From Ceratopteris richardii (Eukaryota; Streptophyta; Polypodiopsida; Polypodiales; Pteridaceae), in the NCBI GenBank assembly GCA_020310875.1, contig MU260073.1, positions 342,501 to 406,500 on the forward strand: 64,000 nucleotides of DNA, read 5' to 3'. Numbering within the stretch: position 1 is the first letter of the stretch; each line of letters opens with the position of its first letter. Below the pieces are notes generated by a model that saw only the letters and a list, made by a program, of their open reading frames with translations, ran no database searches and was not told the origin of the DNA. Made by a program: the position numbers and the translations under genes. Of this stretch, positions 1 to 12,816 are shown piece after piece.

Positions 1-95
1 ATCTATCTTTCTAACTATCTATCTATCTATCTATATATGTATGTATGTATGTATTTATGTATGTATGTATGTATGTATCGATCTATATATTTTTT
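1..95. repeat. ATCT/ATGT tetranucleotide microsatellite
   Basis: Runs of ATCT change into runs of ATGT and then back to ATCT, with a few substitutions. This is a compound simple repeat. From about 96 to 855 the sequence is AT-rich, and I see no gene or recognisable element in it. Confidence 0.9.
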
Positions 96-924
96 TATTT
101 ATCTATCTATGTAATTATATATCTATCAATATGTGTGTGTACATTTGCATGAATACATATGTATATGCATGTGTATGATAATGTAAGTACATTTGTTTAT
201 TCTCGGACTTATGGCATGACGTGCATATGCCTTCGTAAATTGTAGGCATATGTGAGAAAACAATCACTTTTAACGCAAAAGGTTTTGATTGAATAATGAT
301 TTATTGTATTTGATATCGATTAAATATATTTTCAGTCATAAAGTCATTGTCATAAAACTGTAATAATAAAGACACAATACGAATTTTTTGTTGCTCGAAT
401 ACGGAATTATGTAATTAAGTCAAGGACTCTGATCAAATCCGTGGTAGTACTAGAAATGAGGTCTAAAATAATGAGTAATGTAGCATAGGGTTGACCTTGG
501 CACCACATAGTTGAACAACTCATAGTATGAGGAAAAATATAACTGAAAGGATTGTTTTGAAATAAGATACGTGTACAAGTGGCTAAATAGGTAGTACATA
601 TGTGAGAAGTAGGATAAATCGTATGAAAGAATTAGGATATGTTTAGAATACATAGCGGCATGTACACATGTATGTATCTATGCATGCACAAGTTCTGCAC
701 GCATACACAAATGTATGAATGTATGTACGTGTAAACATATTTATGTATGTATTTAAGTATGTATATACCTAGTATGCAATCATATCATGAAATTCGTAGG
801 GTATACCATGCAGCTTACTATTCGTAGGGTGGATCCTATAGAAGCATAGTAAATCATGGCTTCCTTTTATTTGTCAATGCTTGCATGTCAAAAAGCTTTA
901 CAATCAATGCATTCAACTATTTAT

Positions 925-1087
925 GTAACCATGGATGCAAGCCTGTATGAACACATGTATGTATGTATGCATATATGCATCCATGGTATCTATGTATATA
1001 CGCATCCATGGATGCATGCCTGTATGAGCAGTGTATGTAAGTATGCATGTATGTATGTATATATATGTATGCATGGCACATAAACAT
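925..1087. repeat. Degenerate ATG/CATG-rich minisatellite
   Basis: Two imperfect direct copies of a unit of about 75-80 bp are present, starting near 930 and 1008. Each begins with ATGGATGCA and CCTGTATGA and then degrades into TATG runs. The open frames across it, in both directions, are products of the repeat and not genes. Confidence 0.6.
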
Positions 1088-1114
1088 GCATATATATATA
1101 TATATATATAAACA

Positions 1115-1192
<78 letters not shown>
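1088..1192. repeat. (AT)n then (GT)n microsatellite
   Basis: A long AT run, interrupted once by AAACATGC, is followed by about 13 GT units. It directly adjoins the first LINE-like unit. Confidence 0.95.
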
Positions 1193-1193
<1 letters not shown>

Positions 1194-1197
1194 CAAG

Positions 1198-1618
1198 CAG
1201 AAGCAGTGTAGGATGGCAAAAGCTATCACATCTTGTGCGCATAAAATATGACTATCTCGCAATGATACACACAAGCTTGTAGAATCCTCTATAAAGCTCT
1301 ACAAAGAGACTCGACGTTGGGGTCAAAGCTAGGAGCTCTTCTATATTTCTAGTCTGGAAACGTGAGCTATGCGAGATTTATCTCCTTCATCTGGAATGGA
1401 GTATACAAGCCATGGTCCACCATCATGTTTGTTGAGGTTGTTGATGTAATCTAAAGATTAAAACTCGTCATTTCCGACTTCCTTCGTCGGACACGAACAA
1501 AAGAAACTGTATCGTACTGTATGTGACGATTCTGGTAGATTATGGCCGCTAGTATGTGATTGTCGTTGACGTCGTCGTCATGCATAGCCGAAAAACCTGA
1601 AATAAGTTGCAGATCTCT
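1198..1618 (+). mobile_element. LINE-like repeat unit, copy 1
   Basis: This matches 2275-2665 at roughly 93% over its first 390 bases, and 16449-16650 over its later part. Copies 2 and 3 carry a frame resembling the zinc-binding end of a LINE reverse transcriptase polyprotein, and that is the reason for the class call. Copy 1 has no coding potential of its own. A SINE interrupts it at its downstream end. It begins immediately after an AT/GT microsatellite, as copy 2 begins after an AT run, so the microsatellite plus unit looks tandemly duplicated. Confidence 0.5.
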
Positions 1619-1925
1619 TAAAGAAGGGTTATCGGGTGCTCGGGGGCTGTAGCAACTTATTCGTGCGCACTTCTGCTCTTGAGGCAGGGGTGAAGGTTCA
1701 ATCCCCACTTAAGAGAGGACAGTGTGGCACTAAGGCCAATATGAAACCATGTTATTTCAGTTGAAACGATCCCTCTCTTGTGTCGCCTTTGGGCTGTCTA
1801 ACCCCTACTTTGTGAGATACGGAAGATCCCATGGATACTATGCCCGTTCAGTTGTACTGTTGTGATTTCAAAGTTAAATCGCAAGGGAGTAGGCTTTGAC
1901 TGAACCTCCATTAGAAAAAAAACCA
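1619..1925 (+). mobile_element. tRNA-derived SINE
   Basis: An insertion of about 300 bp has an A-box-like TAGCAACTTA near 1651 and a good B box GGTTCAATCC at 1695-1704. These are the two internal RNA polymerase III promoter parts of tRNA-type SINEs. It ends in an A-rich stretch near 1915. The paralogous repeat at 16640-16660 runs through GATCTCTTTTACCC without this insert, so it supplies an empty site. The tRNA-like head does not fold into an obvious full cloverleaf by eye, so I do not call it a tRNA gene. The target duplication is short and unclear. Confidence 0.7.
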
Positions 1926-2020
1926 ATCTTTTACCTGACGTGCTATCATCATTGTGCACTCCTCCTCAAGAATGCCACCTATGCCCTCTCCCACGTATCG
2001 ACTTGACAACAGGATGTTTT
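1926..2020. other. Short unassigned spacer
   Basis: The first 20 bases continue the LINE-like unit beyond the SINE. I see nothing recognisable in the rest. Confidence 0.4.
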
Positions 2021-2056
2021 CGCATATCCATCCATCCATCCATCCATCTATCTATC

Positions 2057-2087
<31 letters not shown>

Positions 2088-2202
2088 CGATCTACCGATC
2101 AATCTATTTATCGATTTATCTATCGATCTATCTATCAATCTATCCATCTATCTATGTATATATCTACCTATCTATGTACCTACATATCTATCGATCTATT
2201 TA

Positions 2203-2271
<69 letters not shown>
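2021..2271. repeat. (CCAT)n-(CTAT)n-(AT)n compound microsatellite
   Basis: CCAT units become CTAT units with many substitutions, and then a pure AT run of about 65 bases. The frames rich in Ser-Ile-Tyr or Tyr-Ile across it are artefacts. Confidence 0.95.
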
Positions 2272-2274
<3 letters not shown>

Positions 2275-2275
<1 letters not shown>

Positions 2276-3062
2276 AGAAGCAGTGAAGGATGGCAAAAGC
2301 TATCACATCTTGTGCACATAAAATATGACTATCTCGCAATGATTCACACAAGCTTGTACACCATCCTCTATAAAGCTCTACAAAGAGACTCGACGTTGTG
2401 GTCAAAGCTAGTAGCTCCTCTGTATTTCTGGTCTGCAAACGTGAGCTATGCGAGATTCGTCTCCTTCATCTGCAATAGAGTCTACAAGCCATCGTCCACC
2501 ATCATGTTTGTTTATGTTGTTGATGTGATCTAAAGATTAAAACTCGTCATTTCCGACTTCCTTCGTCGGACACGAACAAAAGAAACTGTGTCGTACTGTA
2601 TATGACGATTCTGGTAGATTATGGCCGCTAGCATGTGATTATCGTTGACGTCGTCGTCATGCATGGCATTTTTTTCGACATGACGATCCCCATCTCAAGG
2701 GGATCAAGTAAAGAAATGGCAATAAAATAGAAGATGTTCTGAGGATCAAGAAAGCGCGAGACTTTCAACAAGCTCTAATTAACAAGTGGTGCATGAACTG
2801 GTCTTGGTTTAGATGAGATTTGAAGTTTGAAGGGCTTTGGAACCTTCTTGTGGAATGCAGGAGAATGATCCTCTTTAGTAAATCCTCCAGCATGGGATCT
2901 CGGCCAATGTGAAAGCTACCAAAATTTATGAAATCGTGGTATAGTACAAGAGATGTCGAAGGAGGAGAGAGGATACAACTTATCTATTTTTCTTGTGCCC
3001 AAAAAGTGCTTCTGTTTGGAATGGTGTCTGTGAGTGCCTCAAGTTGGACTTCTCCTTGCTTT
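2275..3062 (+). mobile_element. LINE-like repeat unit, copy 2
   Basis: The first 390 bases repeat copy 1, and the rest repeats 16950-17375. Near 2972-3046 the plus frame reads YLFFLCPKSASVWNGVCE. This fits the zinc-binding (zf-RVT) pattern at the end of plant L1-type ORF2, where FF, CP and W are spaced in this way. The separate LINE fragment at 23.1-24.1 kb has the parallel HIFFTCPNSNRLWQIVE. Compared with copy 3, this copy lacks about 330 bases after CATGCATGGC. No frame is long, so it is inactive. Confidence 0.55.
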
Positions 3063-3084
3063 CTTTCTTTAAGCTAAAATGAAA

Positions 3085-3405
3085 AAAAATTCCTTTAGTG
3101 GTTGTACCTCCACATTTTATCCCCCCCTTTAGCCTCTAATCACAACTCCAAATCCTCCCTTGAACTCAAACCCTCGAGCCATTTTCCCTTGTCGTACCCT
3201 TCAATTGTTTGGATTAAACTCTCTTAAGGATCTCTCCACTTCTAATTAAGGTCAAAATTCCAAACCCTATGTTTTTTTCTTTAAAACACTTCAAGTATCA
3301 TTTCCTCGATAAATCCTCAATTTGGAAATGATACCTAGATGTTGTGACACCAATCAAGTGTGGATGATACTAGAATCATGACACCTATGTCTAATGATAC
3401 CAATC
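3085..3405 (+). repeat. Diverged remnant of the G repeat
   Basis: This stretch follows, at low identity, the order of sequence seen at 56860-57130: a run of C after a TTGTACCTC-like start, a Phe/Leu-rich C/T stretch, and then the degenerate GTGTCA...GATACC repeat. It lies between LINE-like copy 2 and the surviving part of the element B 5' LTR. It is most likely an old fragment of the same repeat family as G. Confidence 0.45.
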
Positions 3406-4320
3406 ATGTCGATGAAGGAGAACTAGTTACAAGATATTTTGGTGAAGGAGTGATGATAGATGAAGTCCTAAACTCTAAGAACATTTTTTGGTAGAATTTG
3501 AAATTCAAAAGTTGAAAATTGGCTCCAAATTTAGCTATAAAAAGGACTCATCAAGTTGGATGGAAAGAGACCAAATTAGTAGAGATTTGAAGGGGGTTTT
3601 AATGGTACATTGAGCTCACACTATAGCTCTACCATTCCCCTCACATTGTCCAATCATTCATTGCCAATATCATTGTAATTTATGTGCATTAATACATACT
3701 CTTTGATCATGTGTCATCTCTGTTTCTCTGTCATGTACCACTCAAAACACTGAACTTCTGTGATTTGTTTCTCAGTGTATACTTGATCATTTTCCGTGAT
3801 TTAACTTGCTATAGATTTATTAGATAGTCTTATTTCATGCTACAAAGCTTCATTCTTATTGCCTCAGCCATTCTCGAGTAATGTGCAAAATAGTGCTCTC
3901 TGTTCTGCATACTGTCAACCTCCTAAAATGTCGGGATACATCTCTGATTTGTTAAGCATAATTCTCAGTGCATAGTTTATCATTTCAAGTGACATAACTT
4001 GCAAAAGGTAGCTACCCACGTTAACTAGATATGCCCAAAAGTATTTTGTTCAACTGTTAGTAGAGAAAGAGCACTGTTCATTTCTCTAAGCAGGTGCAAT
4101 GACCAAAATAGAAAGTTTTTGATTCATGGTGAATGTCAAAGTTATCTATTTTGATCCGATGATTTGAGGATCATCTTGAAAAGTACTTGGGTGATTATTT
4201 CTGCTTCTTGGAAAGCTCAATAGGCCTACTTTGCACTCCTCAATGCGGTTTTGGCTGGTGTGAAGCAGGAATTTGCAGCACCATCTCATCTCTAGAAGGT
4301 GTCCGCCATCTCCTCCAACA
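3405..4320 (+). repeat. Element B 5' LTR, partial
   Basis: This aligns with 15565-16448 at about 90%, including a TATA-like TATAAAAAG at 3536 and the end ...CTCCTCCAACA at 4320. The first 150 bases or so of the matching 3' LTR are not seen here. The roughly 10% difference makes B clearly older than element A, which sits inside it. Confidence 0.85.
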
Positions 4321-4336
4321 GTGGTATCAGAGCAAC
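4321..4336 (+). other. Primer binding site of element B
   Basis: GTGGTATCAGAGCAAC directly follows the LTR. TGGTATCAGAGC is the usual plant copia primer site, complementary to the 3' end of initiator methionine tRNA. Confidence 0.9.
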
Positions 4337-6000
4337 ATCAAGGTAAAATGGGAGATGGATTTCCATCATTCATTGAAAATTTGGACAGGGGCAATTATCC
4401 CGCATGGTCCCTAAGTATGAAGGCTTACCTCCAAGGAAGAAGTTTGTATGGATACATATCTGGAGATTAAGAAATGCCAAACTTTAGAAGCAAAAGCCAA
4501 CCTACAAGAGAGGGGCAAGAGAAACTAGCTGCATGGTGTGCAAAGGATGCTCTAGCTAGGTCTTACATACTCAATTCAATCTTTGAATTTTTGTTACCTC
4601 ATATTAGGAATTGTAAGAACCCCCAAGAGACTTGGAAGGTACTATCTTCATACTTCTCATCAAATAAAAGGGACAGAAAGAACCAAATTTCGATGGAGTT
4701 TACAACCTTGAAGAAGAAACCAAAGCAAAGTGTAGGTGACTATGTGACCAAGATGGACATAGCTGACCAACGTGGGAGTATCGAAGAACAAAAAGAAGAG
4801 GAGTAGATAGTAAGGCATATCATAAATGGCATCATATCATAAATGGCATCAAGGCTGATGAAAAATGTGAGTCTTTGACCACAGTAATGGAGCTATATAT
4901 GGACATGCAAATACCTGAACTCACTACATTGATGGGGCAACTCTTCACACATGAGACAAAGCTCAACAAAAATGGAGATAGTTCTAGAGGTAATGAATAT
5001 TCTACTGTTTACACAGATAAGAATAGGAATAAAGATAAAGGCAAATGTAAAAAGAATGAAGAAGATGCAAGTACCTCTTAAGTGAATTTCACAGGTAGAG
5101 GAAGAGGTACTAGAGGAAGGGGCAGAGGAGGAAAGCAAGGCACGGGGAGACCATATAATTCTTCACCTTGCAACATTTGTGGTTTGAACAATCATACCAC
5201 AGATGAGTGCTTTAGGAACACAAAGAATCAGAGAGGAAGAGGCTTCCACAGAGGAGGCTATGGACAATCAGGAGGCAGGTTCAATAATGGAGGAAACATC
5301 TACCATCACAACTACAACGAAGGATTCAACAATAACTATCAAGGAGGCTTTAGAGGAAGGAGAGACTACCACAATTTCACACATGATCAAGAGGATTCCT
5401 TATTGGTCATGAACATGACAGCCAAGCAAGGTAAAGATGATGAGTATCTATTCTATAATGGTTTTGGTTGTTCCAATCATGTAGCTGGCAATGTAGCATT
5501 GTTGTCTGACCTTGAAGAACCCAAAGGAAAACATGAAGTCCAGGCAAGTGATGACACTAGGCACTCAGTAAAGAAAATTGGAAATGTTAAAGCATCTAAT
5601 GGTAATGTGAATCTTCTAAGCAGAGTATTGTATGTGCCAAAAATAACCAAGAATATAATTAGTGTTGGATAGATTGTTGAGAATGGCTTACATGTTAGAT
5701 TCACAAGACATGGAGCATATGTGCAGGACCCTCAACAAGGATTCAAGAGGATTGAAAAAGATGAGAAATCTAGTAGAATTTTTACCTTTGAAGTTGAAAA
5801 TACAAGAAACATTTCCCTCTTCAATTACAAGGACCAAACCCTATCTAAATTGGAGATATGGCATAAGAGACTAGGTGATATAGGTGAAAGGACATTGAAG
5901 CAAATATGTATGGATCAGAGTGTGATTGGCATCCTAAATGTTTTCAAGCAACACATGATTTACAAATGTGGAGCATGCCAATTTGGCAAGTCACATAGGC

Positions 6001-6005
6001 AACCA
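6001..6005. repeat. Target-site duplication of element A, left
   Basis: AACCA directly before the A LTR matches AACCA at 12817-12821. Five bases is the normal copia duplication. Confidence 0.95.
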
Positions 6006-7277
6006 TGTGAAGAGATGGATAGGTATGTGCTTGAAGATGAAGAGGTGTTGCAAAATCTTTGATCTACACCAGCCAAATGAACTCCAGGAGTATATGGTAG
6101 GCCCTTTTAGCTTGCCAATGGATGTATTAGACACCCTATGTACCTTGGAAGATCACTCTCAAAAAGATAGATCAAAACAGATAAGTTGGAGTTAGCTCAG
6201 AGGTGAAAACTTGCTATTCTTGGTTCATACACCTGTCCAGTGTTTTACATAATTCTCTGAGCACAGCAGCAATTAGCTTAATTCATCTTGGGGAAGTCTA
6301 GGTAGCTTAAAGAGCTAACTTTCAAGAGTAATCTCATCAAAAATAACAAAGCACACACTGAGAATGAGTTTTAACAAGTGATGACATCATCCCGATTTTC
6401 ACGGGCTGCTACAGAAATAGACCAGTGAGCAGAAAAATCACCATAACTCAAAATGTAGAAATCCATTGATTATGAAAATTTGTATGGTTATACTACACAA
6501 TAAGCTGAATCCAACAAGCTTTAAATCACTGAATTTGGATAAGTAACCACTGAGAAACACCTCTGACAAGATGAGTGAAAAAGTCGGGTACCTGACAGAG
6601 AGGTGAAGATGAACAGACCCTGTTGACTTCAAATGAACATAACTGAAGATTGCAACATCCAAATGACATGAAAATTTATGAGCATATAGGAGACTTATAG
6701 AGCTAACTTTACCAAGTTAAATCACTGAAAATGATGCACCAAGCTCAGAGAAAACATCTCTGCAAGCTGACTGAGAAAACTGAGAGTAATGGTAGTGAGT
6801 AGTACACTTCACAAGAACATGGAAAGATGAAACCAAATAATCATGAAAATGAAAGTATATTTCTTGTACAATACAATTACTTACTAATACATATGTGTGC
6901 CTTGTAATCACACCTTGATATGGCATAAAGCTCAGCTCTTGGAGGTCTTCACATAGGTCTCTCTAACCACGACTAAAACTGCCATCTATTTATAGTTGAG
7001 TTTGGGAGGCTAACTTCCCTCAATCACTCTCCAATCAATCAATGATTGATTTGATTCTCTACCTACCACAAATCACGAATTCGTGGCTCCTCTTTCCATT
7101 CTTGATCAAGTGGACTCAACCACTTAAGATTCTCTTACTTTTACATTAAGTAAACTCTTCAAAAGTTACAAGAGGTAGTTCACAAGTGAACTTTACATAG
7201 TCTTCTTTTTAAAGCTTCTTCTAAGACTTTGTGAGACTCAAGCCAAGACTTAGGCTTGTCATAGACTTGCTCCAACA
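6006..7277 (-). repeat. Element A 3' LTR
   Basis: A 1272-bp LTR starts TGTGAAGAGA and ends CTCCAACA on the plus strand. It is the same length as its partner at 11545-12816 and differs at about 15 positions (1.2%). It is the 3' LTR because the element is read on the minus strand. Confidence 0.95.
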
Positions 7278-7295
7278 GCTCCCCCTCAAGCCAAG
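7278..7295 (-). other. Polypurine tract of element A
   Basis: On the minus strand, CTTGAGGGGGAGC lies directly inside the 3' LTR. This is the usual second-strand primer of copia elements, and the same GAGGGGGAGC also precedes the element B and E LTRs. Confidence 0.9.
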
Positions 7296-7309
7296 TATGC
7301 TTGAGGTCT

Positions 7310-10300
7310 TCAATCTTCCAAGATTACCTGCAAACCTATCATAGCCTTGAATTTGCAAAGCTTTGTACCATCCAATGCTTTGGTTAGAATATCTGCACAT
7401 TGTTGATGAGTGGACACATATGATATTTGAATCTCTTTGCTTAGAACCTTCTCTCGTACATAGTGATAATGAACTTCAATATGTTTAGTCCTTGCATGAA
7501 AAATAGGATTAGTAGCCAAATGAATAGAACTCATATTGTCACCAAAAATAGTTGGAGTTCCAAACTCCAATCCAAGATCTTTGAACAATGTCTTCATCCA
7601 CATAGCTTCTTGTGTAGCTATGGCAAGACCTCTATATTCAGCTTCAGTAGAAAAGAGAGCAACTGTGGGTTGCTTCTTGGATGACCATGAAATAAGCTTT
7701 GAACCTGCAAAGGTAAGATAACCTGAAGTGCTCCTTCTATCTTCCTTGGAGCCAGCCCAATCTGCATCAGAAAATAGCTTCAAACCTAAATCAGATACAT
7801 AAGGATAATAAAGTCCTTCATTTATGGTTCCTTTGAGATACTTGAGAATCCTTTTGGCAGCATCCATATGTGGTTTCCTTGGTGTGTGCATAAATTGGCT
7901 TAGCACACTCACACTGTAACATATATCTACTCTTGTCAATGTGGCATAGTTGAGACTACCCACTAGACTTTGATATGATGTGATGTCCTCAATGAGTTCA
8001 CCTTCATGTGAGCTCAATTTGTGATTGACCTCCATTGGAGTACCTGCAATCTTACAATCTTGCATCTTGAATTTTGCCAACATGTCCTTAATGTACTTCC
8101 TTTGAGTGAGAAACAAACCATGATCTTTGTAGACAACTTCCAAACCTAGGAAGTAGGTAAGTGAACCCAAATCACTTATCTTGAACTCTTCTCTCATCTG
8201 ATCTTTGATCTTCTTCATACCATCTGCATCATTTCCTGTCAATATAATATCATCTACATATACACATAGATAGATGACCTCGGAATTACTCTTTTGAATA
8301 AAGAGTGAAGGATCTGCCTTGCTTGGTTGAAAGCCTTTGTCCTGCAAGAATGAAACAAGCCTGAAATTCCAAGCTCTTGGAGCTTGCTTGAGACCATACA
8401 ATGCTTTGTTAAGTTTACACACATAATCAGGATAAACTTGATTCTCAAAACCAGGTGGTTGTGCCATATATACCTCTTCTGTTATCCAACCATTCAAGAA
8501 TGCATTCTTTACATCTAGTTGAAGTATCTTCCAATTCTTGGAAGAGGCAATACTAAGCAAAACCCTAATAGTAGGCATCTTTGCCACAGGAGAGAAAGTC
8601 TCCTCATAATCAATTCCCTGAGTTTGTGCAAAGCCTTTAGCCACAAGCCTTGCCTTATACCTGTTAATTGAACCATCAGAATTCTTCTTGAGTTTATAGA
8701 CCCATCTCGAGCCTATTACCTTCATGGATGAAGTCTTGGGCACCAAATCCCAAGTGTTGTTTTCCTCAAGTGCTTCAATCTCTTCCTTCATTGCATGCTT
8801 CCATTCTGTTTTTGCTTTGGCCTCTTCAAATGATGATGGCTCCTCTTGGTTTATGTCCTGTGCTATGTAGATAGAATGTTTAGTTACTAATGAGGTGTCA
8901 AACCCATACCTTTCTAGTTTTTTCTTTTCCCTCATAGATCTTCTTAGGCCATGATGTGATGATTCTGCTTCATGTCCAAGTTCTTGCAATTTTGCTTTAC
9001 CTTTAGACTTCCATGCTTTGATCTTTTCCATCTGAGATTCTTCATCATCCTCTGAGGTGTCTTGTTCTTCAATCTTCGGTTGTTCTCTACCAAGCTTTGG
9101 AAAATCTTCTTCAAGATCATATGGTAAATTGATCTTCCTGCATGAATCTTCATACCATGAATTGTTCTCATAAAAAACTACATCTCTGCTTACCAAGAAT
9201 CCTTTGTTGGTAGGGTTGTATAACCTGTAGCCCTTTTGATTGTTGTCATATCCAATAAATACACACCTTTCTGCCTTTGGATCCATCTTGCCTCTAACCT
9301 GTGAAGGAACATGAGCAAAAGCAATACATCCAAAAATTTTACAATGATCTAAGCTTGGTCTTCTTCCATTCCAAGCCTCATATGGAGTCATCCCATCAAG
9401 GGATTTTGAAGGCAACCTGTTAATCAAGTAAGTGGCTGTAGATACAGCCTCAGCCCATAAGTAATTAGGGAAATGCTTTTCATTTAACATAGACCTTGCA
9501 GCTTCAACAATCGTCCTATTCCTCCTTTCTGCCACTCCATTTTGCTCAGGAGTGTACCTTGTAGTTACCTCTCTTTTGATTCCTCTTTCTTGAAGAAAAG
9601 AATCAAAATCATGGGAGAAATATTCTCCCCCTCCATCTGACCTTAGCCTTTTTAGTGATTTACCTGTTTGATTCTCCACAAGAGCCAAATATCTTTTGAA
9701 ACATGAAAAAACTTCATCTTTGTGTTTCATAAAGAATAGGATAGTCCATCTGCTGCAATCATCAATAAAGGAAACATAATACCTTGATCCAGATATTGAA
9801 GCTTCCTTGCTAGGTCCCCATACATTTGTATGAACCAACTCCAAGAGATCTCCATGCATATAACCTTTCTTCATGAATGGTAACCTGTGAGACTTTCCAA
9901 ATTGACATGCACTGCACTTATAAATCATATGTTGTTTTGACAAATTAGGAAGTCCAAGTACACTTTGGTCCCTGCAGATTTGCTTTAATGACCTTTCACC
10001 AATATGTGCTAACCTTTTGTGCCATACTTCCAATTCTGTGAGTGTCTGACTACCATAATTAAAGAGAGCAATGTTTCTAGTGTCCTGTAATTCAAATGTG
10101 AACAATCTACCTGTCTTTTCACCTTTTGCAATTCTTCTGAATCCTTGAATTGGATCTTCAACAAATGCTCCTGCTTTTGTGAACCTGACTTGCAACCCTT
10201 TCTCTACTATCTGCCCAACACTTATCAAATTCTTTGTAATGGTAGGGACATAGAGTACCTTACTGAGTAGGTTGATGTTTCCATCAGGTGCTTTGACATT

Positions 10301-11527
10301 GCCTATTTTCTCCACAGGATGTTTTGTATCATCTCCTGTTTGTACCTCATGCTTATTCTTTGGATCTTCTAAATCTGATAGGAGTGCCACATTTCCTGCC
10401 ACATGATTTGAACAACCTGAATCTATGTAGAAAACATGCTCATCAGATTTACCTTGTGGCATAGCCATGTTCATGATCAATAATGAATCCTCTTTGTTTG
10501 AGTCTTCTGTGTAGTTATTGTAGTCTCTCCTTCCTTTGTAGCCTCCTTGATAGTTTGAATGATTGTAGTTGTTGTAGTTTCCATGGTAGTTGTTGAACCT
10601 TCCTCTTGAGTAGCCATAACTTCCTCTATTGTATCCTCTGCCTCTTTGATTCCTGGAATTCCTAAAGCAATTTTCAGTTGTATGATTAGTTAATCCACAA
10701 ATAGAACATGAGTTGGAGTCTTGGGATCTCCCCCTGCCTTGTCTACCTCCTCTTCCTCTACCTCTGCCATGTCTTCCTCTACCTGCATAGTTAGCTTGAT
10801 ATGTACCTACTTCATCATCCACTTTCTTTGCCTTTCCTTTGTTATCTTTAGACTTGCTTTTATCCGTGTATAAAGCTGAAGATTGATTACCTTTAGAGCT
10901 TTCTCCATTTTTGATAAGCTTTGCCTCTTGAGTAAGTAGTTGTCCAATGAGTGTGTTGAAATCAGGTACATGCATGTCCATGTACAAATCCATAGCTTTG
11001 GTGAATGCTTCCCACTTATCATCTGCCTTCAAGCCATTGATGACCTGCCTTACAATTTGCTCTTCATCTATTACCTCTCCAATGCTTCCCAACTGATCCG
11101 CTATGTCCTTGAGCTTTGTGACAAAATCAGTCACATTTTGTTTGGGAGCCTTCTTGAGAGTTGTGAAATCCAGCCATAGTTGATGCTTCCTAGCTTTGGT
11201 ACTTGAAGAAAAGAAAGCTTCAAGTGCATCCCACACTTCCTGAGATGTCTTACAACTTCTAATGTGAGGCAACAAAAAATCTGAGATAGAGTTGAGGAGA
11301 TAAGACCTTGCAAGTGCATCCTTGGAGCACCATGTGCTCAATCTTTCTTGCTCTTCTTGTGTTGGTTGACTTTTGTTCCTGAAACTTGGCATAACTTCAT
11401 CTCCAGCCACATAACCATATAAACTTCTACCTTGGAGATAAGCTTCCATCCTTAATGACCAAGCTGAGTAGTTACCTCTGTCCAATTTGTCAGTTGATGA
11501 AGGAAATCCATCTGCCATGCTGTCCAA
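7310..11527 (-). mobile_element. Ty1/copia element A gag-pol, looks whole
   Basis: A single frame of 1405 codons holds, in copia order, a UBN2-type gag domain, one CX2CX4HX4C zinc knuckle, an aspartic protease, the pre-integrase and integrase core domains, reverse transcriptase and RNase H. The length is normal for a plant copia polyprotein. It lies between matching LTRs, with a primer site and polypurine tract in the right places, and I count no breaks. The about 1.2% LTR divergence suggests an insertion about 1 million years ago at commonly used grass rates; the rate in this lineage is unknown. The many shorter frames overlapping it in other phases are shadows. Confidence 0.95.
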
Positions 11528-11544
11528 CCTTGCTCTGATACCAC
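11528..11544 (-). other. Primer binding site of element A
   Basis: On the minus strand, GTGGTATCAGAGCAAGG directly follows the 5' LTR, again the initiator methionine tRNA type. Confidence 0.92.
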
Positions 11545-12816
11545 TGTGAAGAGATGGATAGGTATGTGCTTGAAGATGAAGAGGTGTTGCAAAATCTTTG
11601 ATCTACACCAGCCAAATGAACTCCAGGAGTATATGGTGGGCCCTTTTAGCTTGCCAATGGATGTATTAGACACCCTATGTACCTTGGAAGATCACTCTCA
11701 AAAAGATAGATCAAAACAGATAAGTTGGAGTTAGCTCAGAGGTGAAAACTTGCTATTCTTGCTTCATACACCTGTCCAGTGTTTTACATAATTCTCTGAG
11801 CACGGCAGCAATTAGCTTAATTCCTCTTGGGGAACTCTAGGTAGCTTAAAGAGCTAACTTTCAAGAGTAATCGCATCAAAAATAACAAAGCACACACTGA
11901 GAATGAGTTTTAACAAGTGATGACATCATCCCGATTTTCACGGGCTGCTACAGAAATAGACCAGTGAGCAGAAAAATCACCATAACTCAAAATGTAGAAA
12001 TCCAATGATTATGAAAATTTGTATGGTTATACTACACAGTAAGCTGAATCCAACAAGCTTTAAATCACTGAATTTGGATAAGTAACCACTGACAAACACC
12101 TCTGACAAGATGAGTAAAAAAGTCGGGTACCTGACAGAGAGGTGAAGATGAACAGACCCTGTTGACTTCAAATGAACATAACTGAAGATTGCAACATCCA
12201 AATGACATGAAAATTTATGAGCATATAGTAGACTTATAGAGCTAACTTTATCAAGTTAAATCACTGAAAATGATGCACCAAGCTCAGAGAAAACATCTCT
12301 GCAAGCTGACTGAGAAAACTGAGAGTAATGGTAGTGAGTAGTACACTTCACAAGAACATGGAAAGATGAAACCAAATAATCATGAAAATGAAAGTATATT
12401 TCTTGTACAATACAATGACTTACTAATACATATGTGTGCCTTGTAATCACACCTTGATATGGCATAAAGCTCAGCTCTTGGAGGTCTTCACATAGGTCTC
12501 TCTAACCACGACTAAAACTGCGATCTATTTATAGTTGAGTTTGGGAGGCTAACTTCCCTCAATCACTCTCCAATCAATCAATGATTGATTTGATTCTCTA
12601 CCTACCACAAATCACGAATTCGTGGCTCCTCTTTCCATTCTTGATCAAGTGGACTCAACCACTTAAGATTCTCTTACTTTTACATTAAGTAAACTCTTCA
12701 AAAGTTACAAGAGGTAGTTCACAAGTGAACTTTACATAGTCTTCTTTTTAAAGCTTCTTCTAAGACTTTGTGAGACTCAAGCCAATACTTAGGCTTGTCA
12801 TAGACTTGCTCCAACA
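11545..12816 (-). repeat. Element A 5' LTR
   Basis: This is the 1272-bp partner of 6006-7277 with the same ends. Inverted TG/CA termini and the flanking AACCA duplication fix both limits exactly. Confidence 0.95.
12526..12533 (-). promoter_or_regulatory. TATA box in the element A 5' LTR
   Basis: TATAAATA on the minus strand lies in the downstream half of the LTR, where the U3 promoter is expected. The same box is at about 6987-6994 in the other LTR. I call it from sequence and position only. Confidence 0.55.

Noticed and set aside
1640-1710. Possible tRNA gene from the B box near 1695
   Set aside because: No full cloverleaf, and it is the head of a 300-bp insert with an A-rich tail, so a SINE is the better call. 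The same applies at 26864-26920.
913-2533. Tyr-Ile and Ser-Ile-Tyr-rich frames on both strands
   Set aside because: They are products of AT, ATGT and CTAT repeats.
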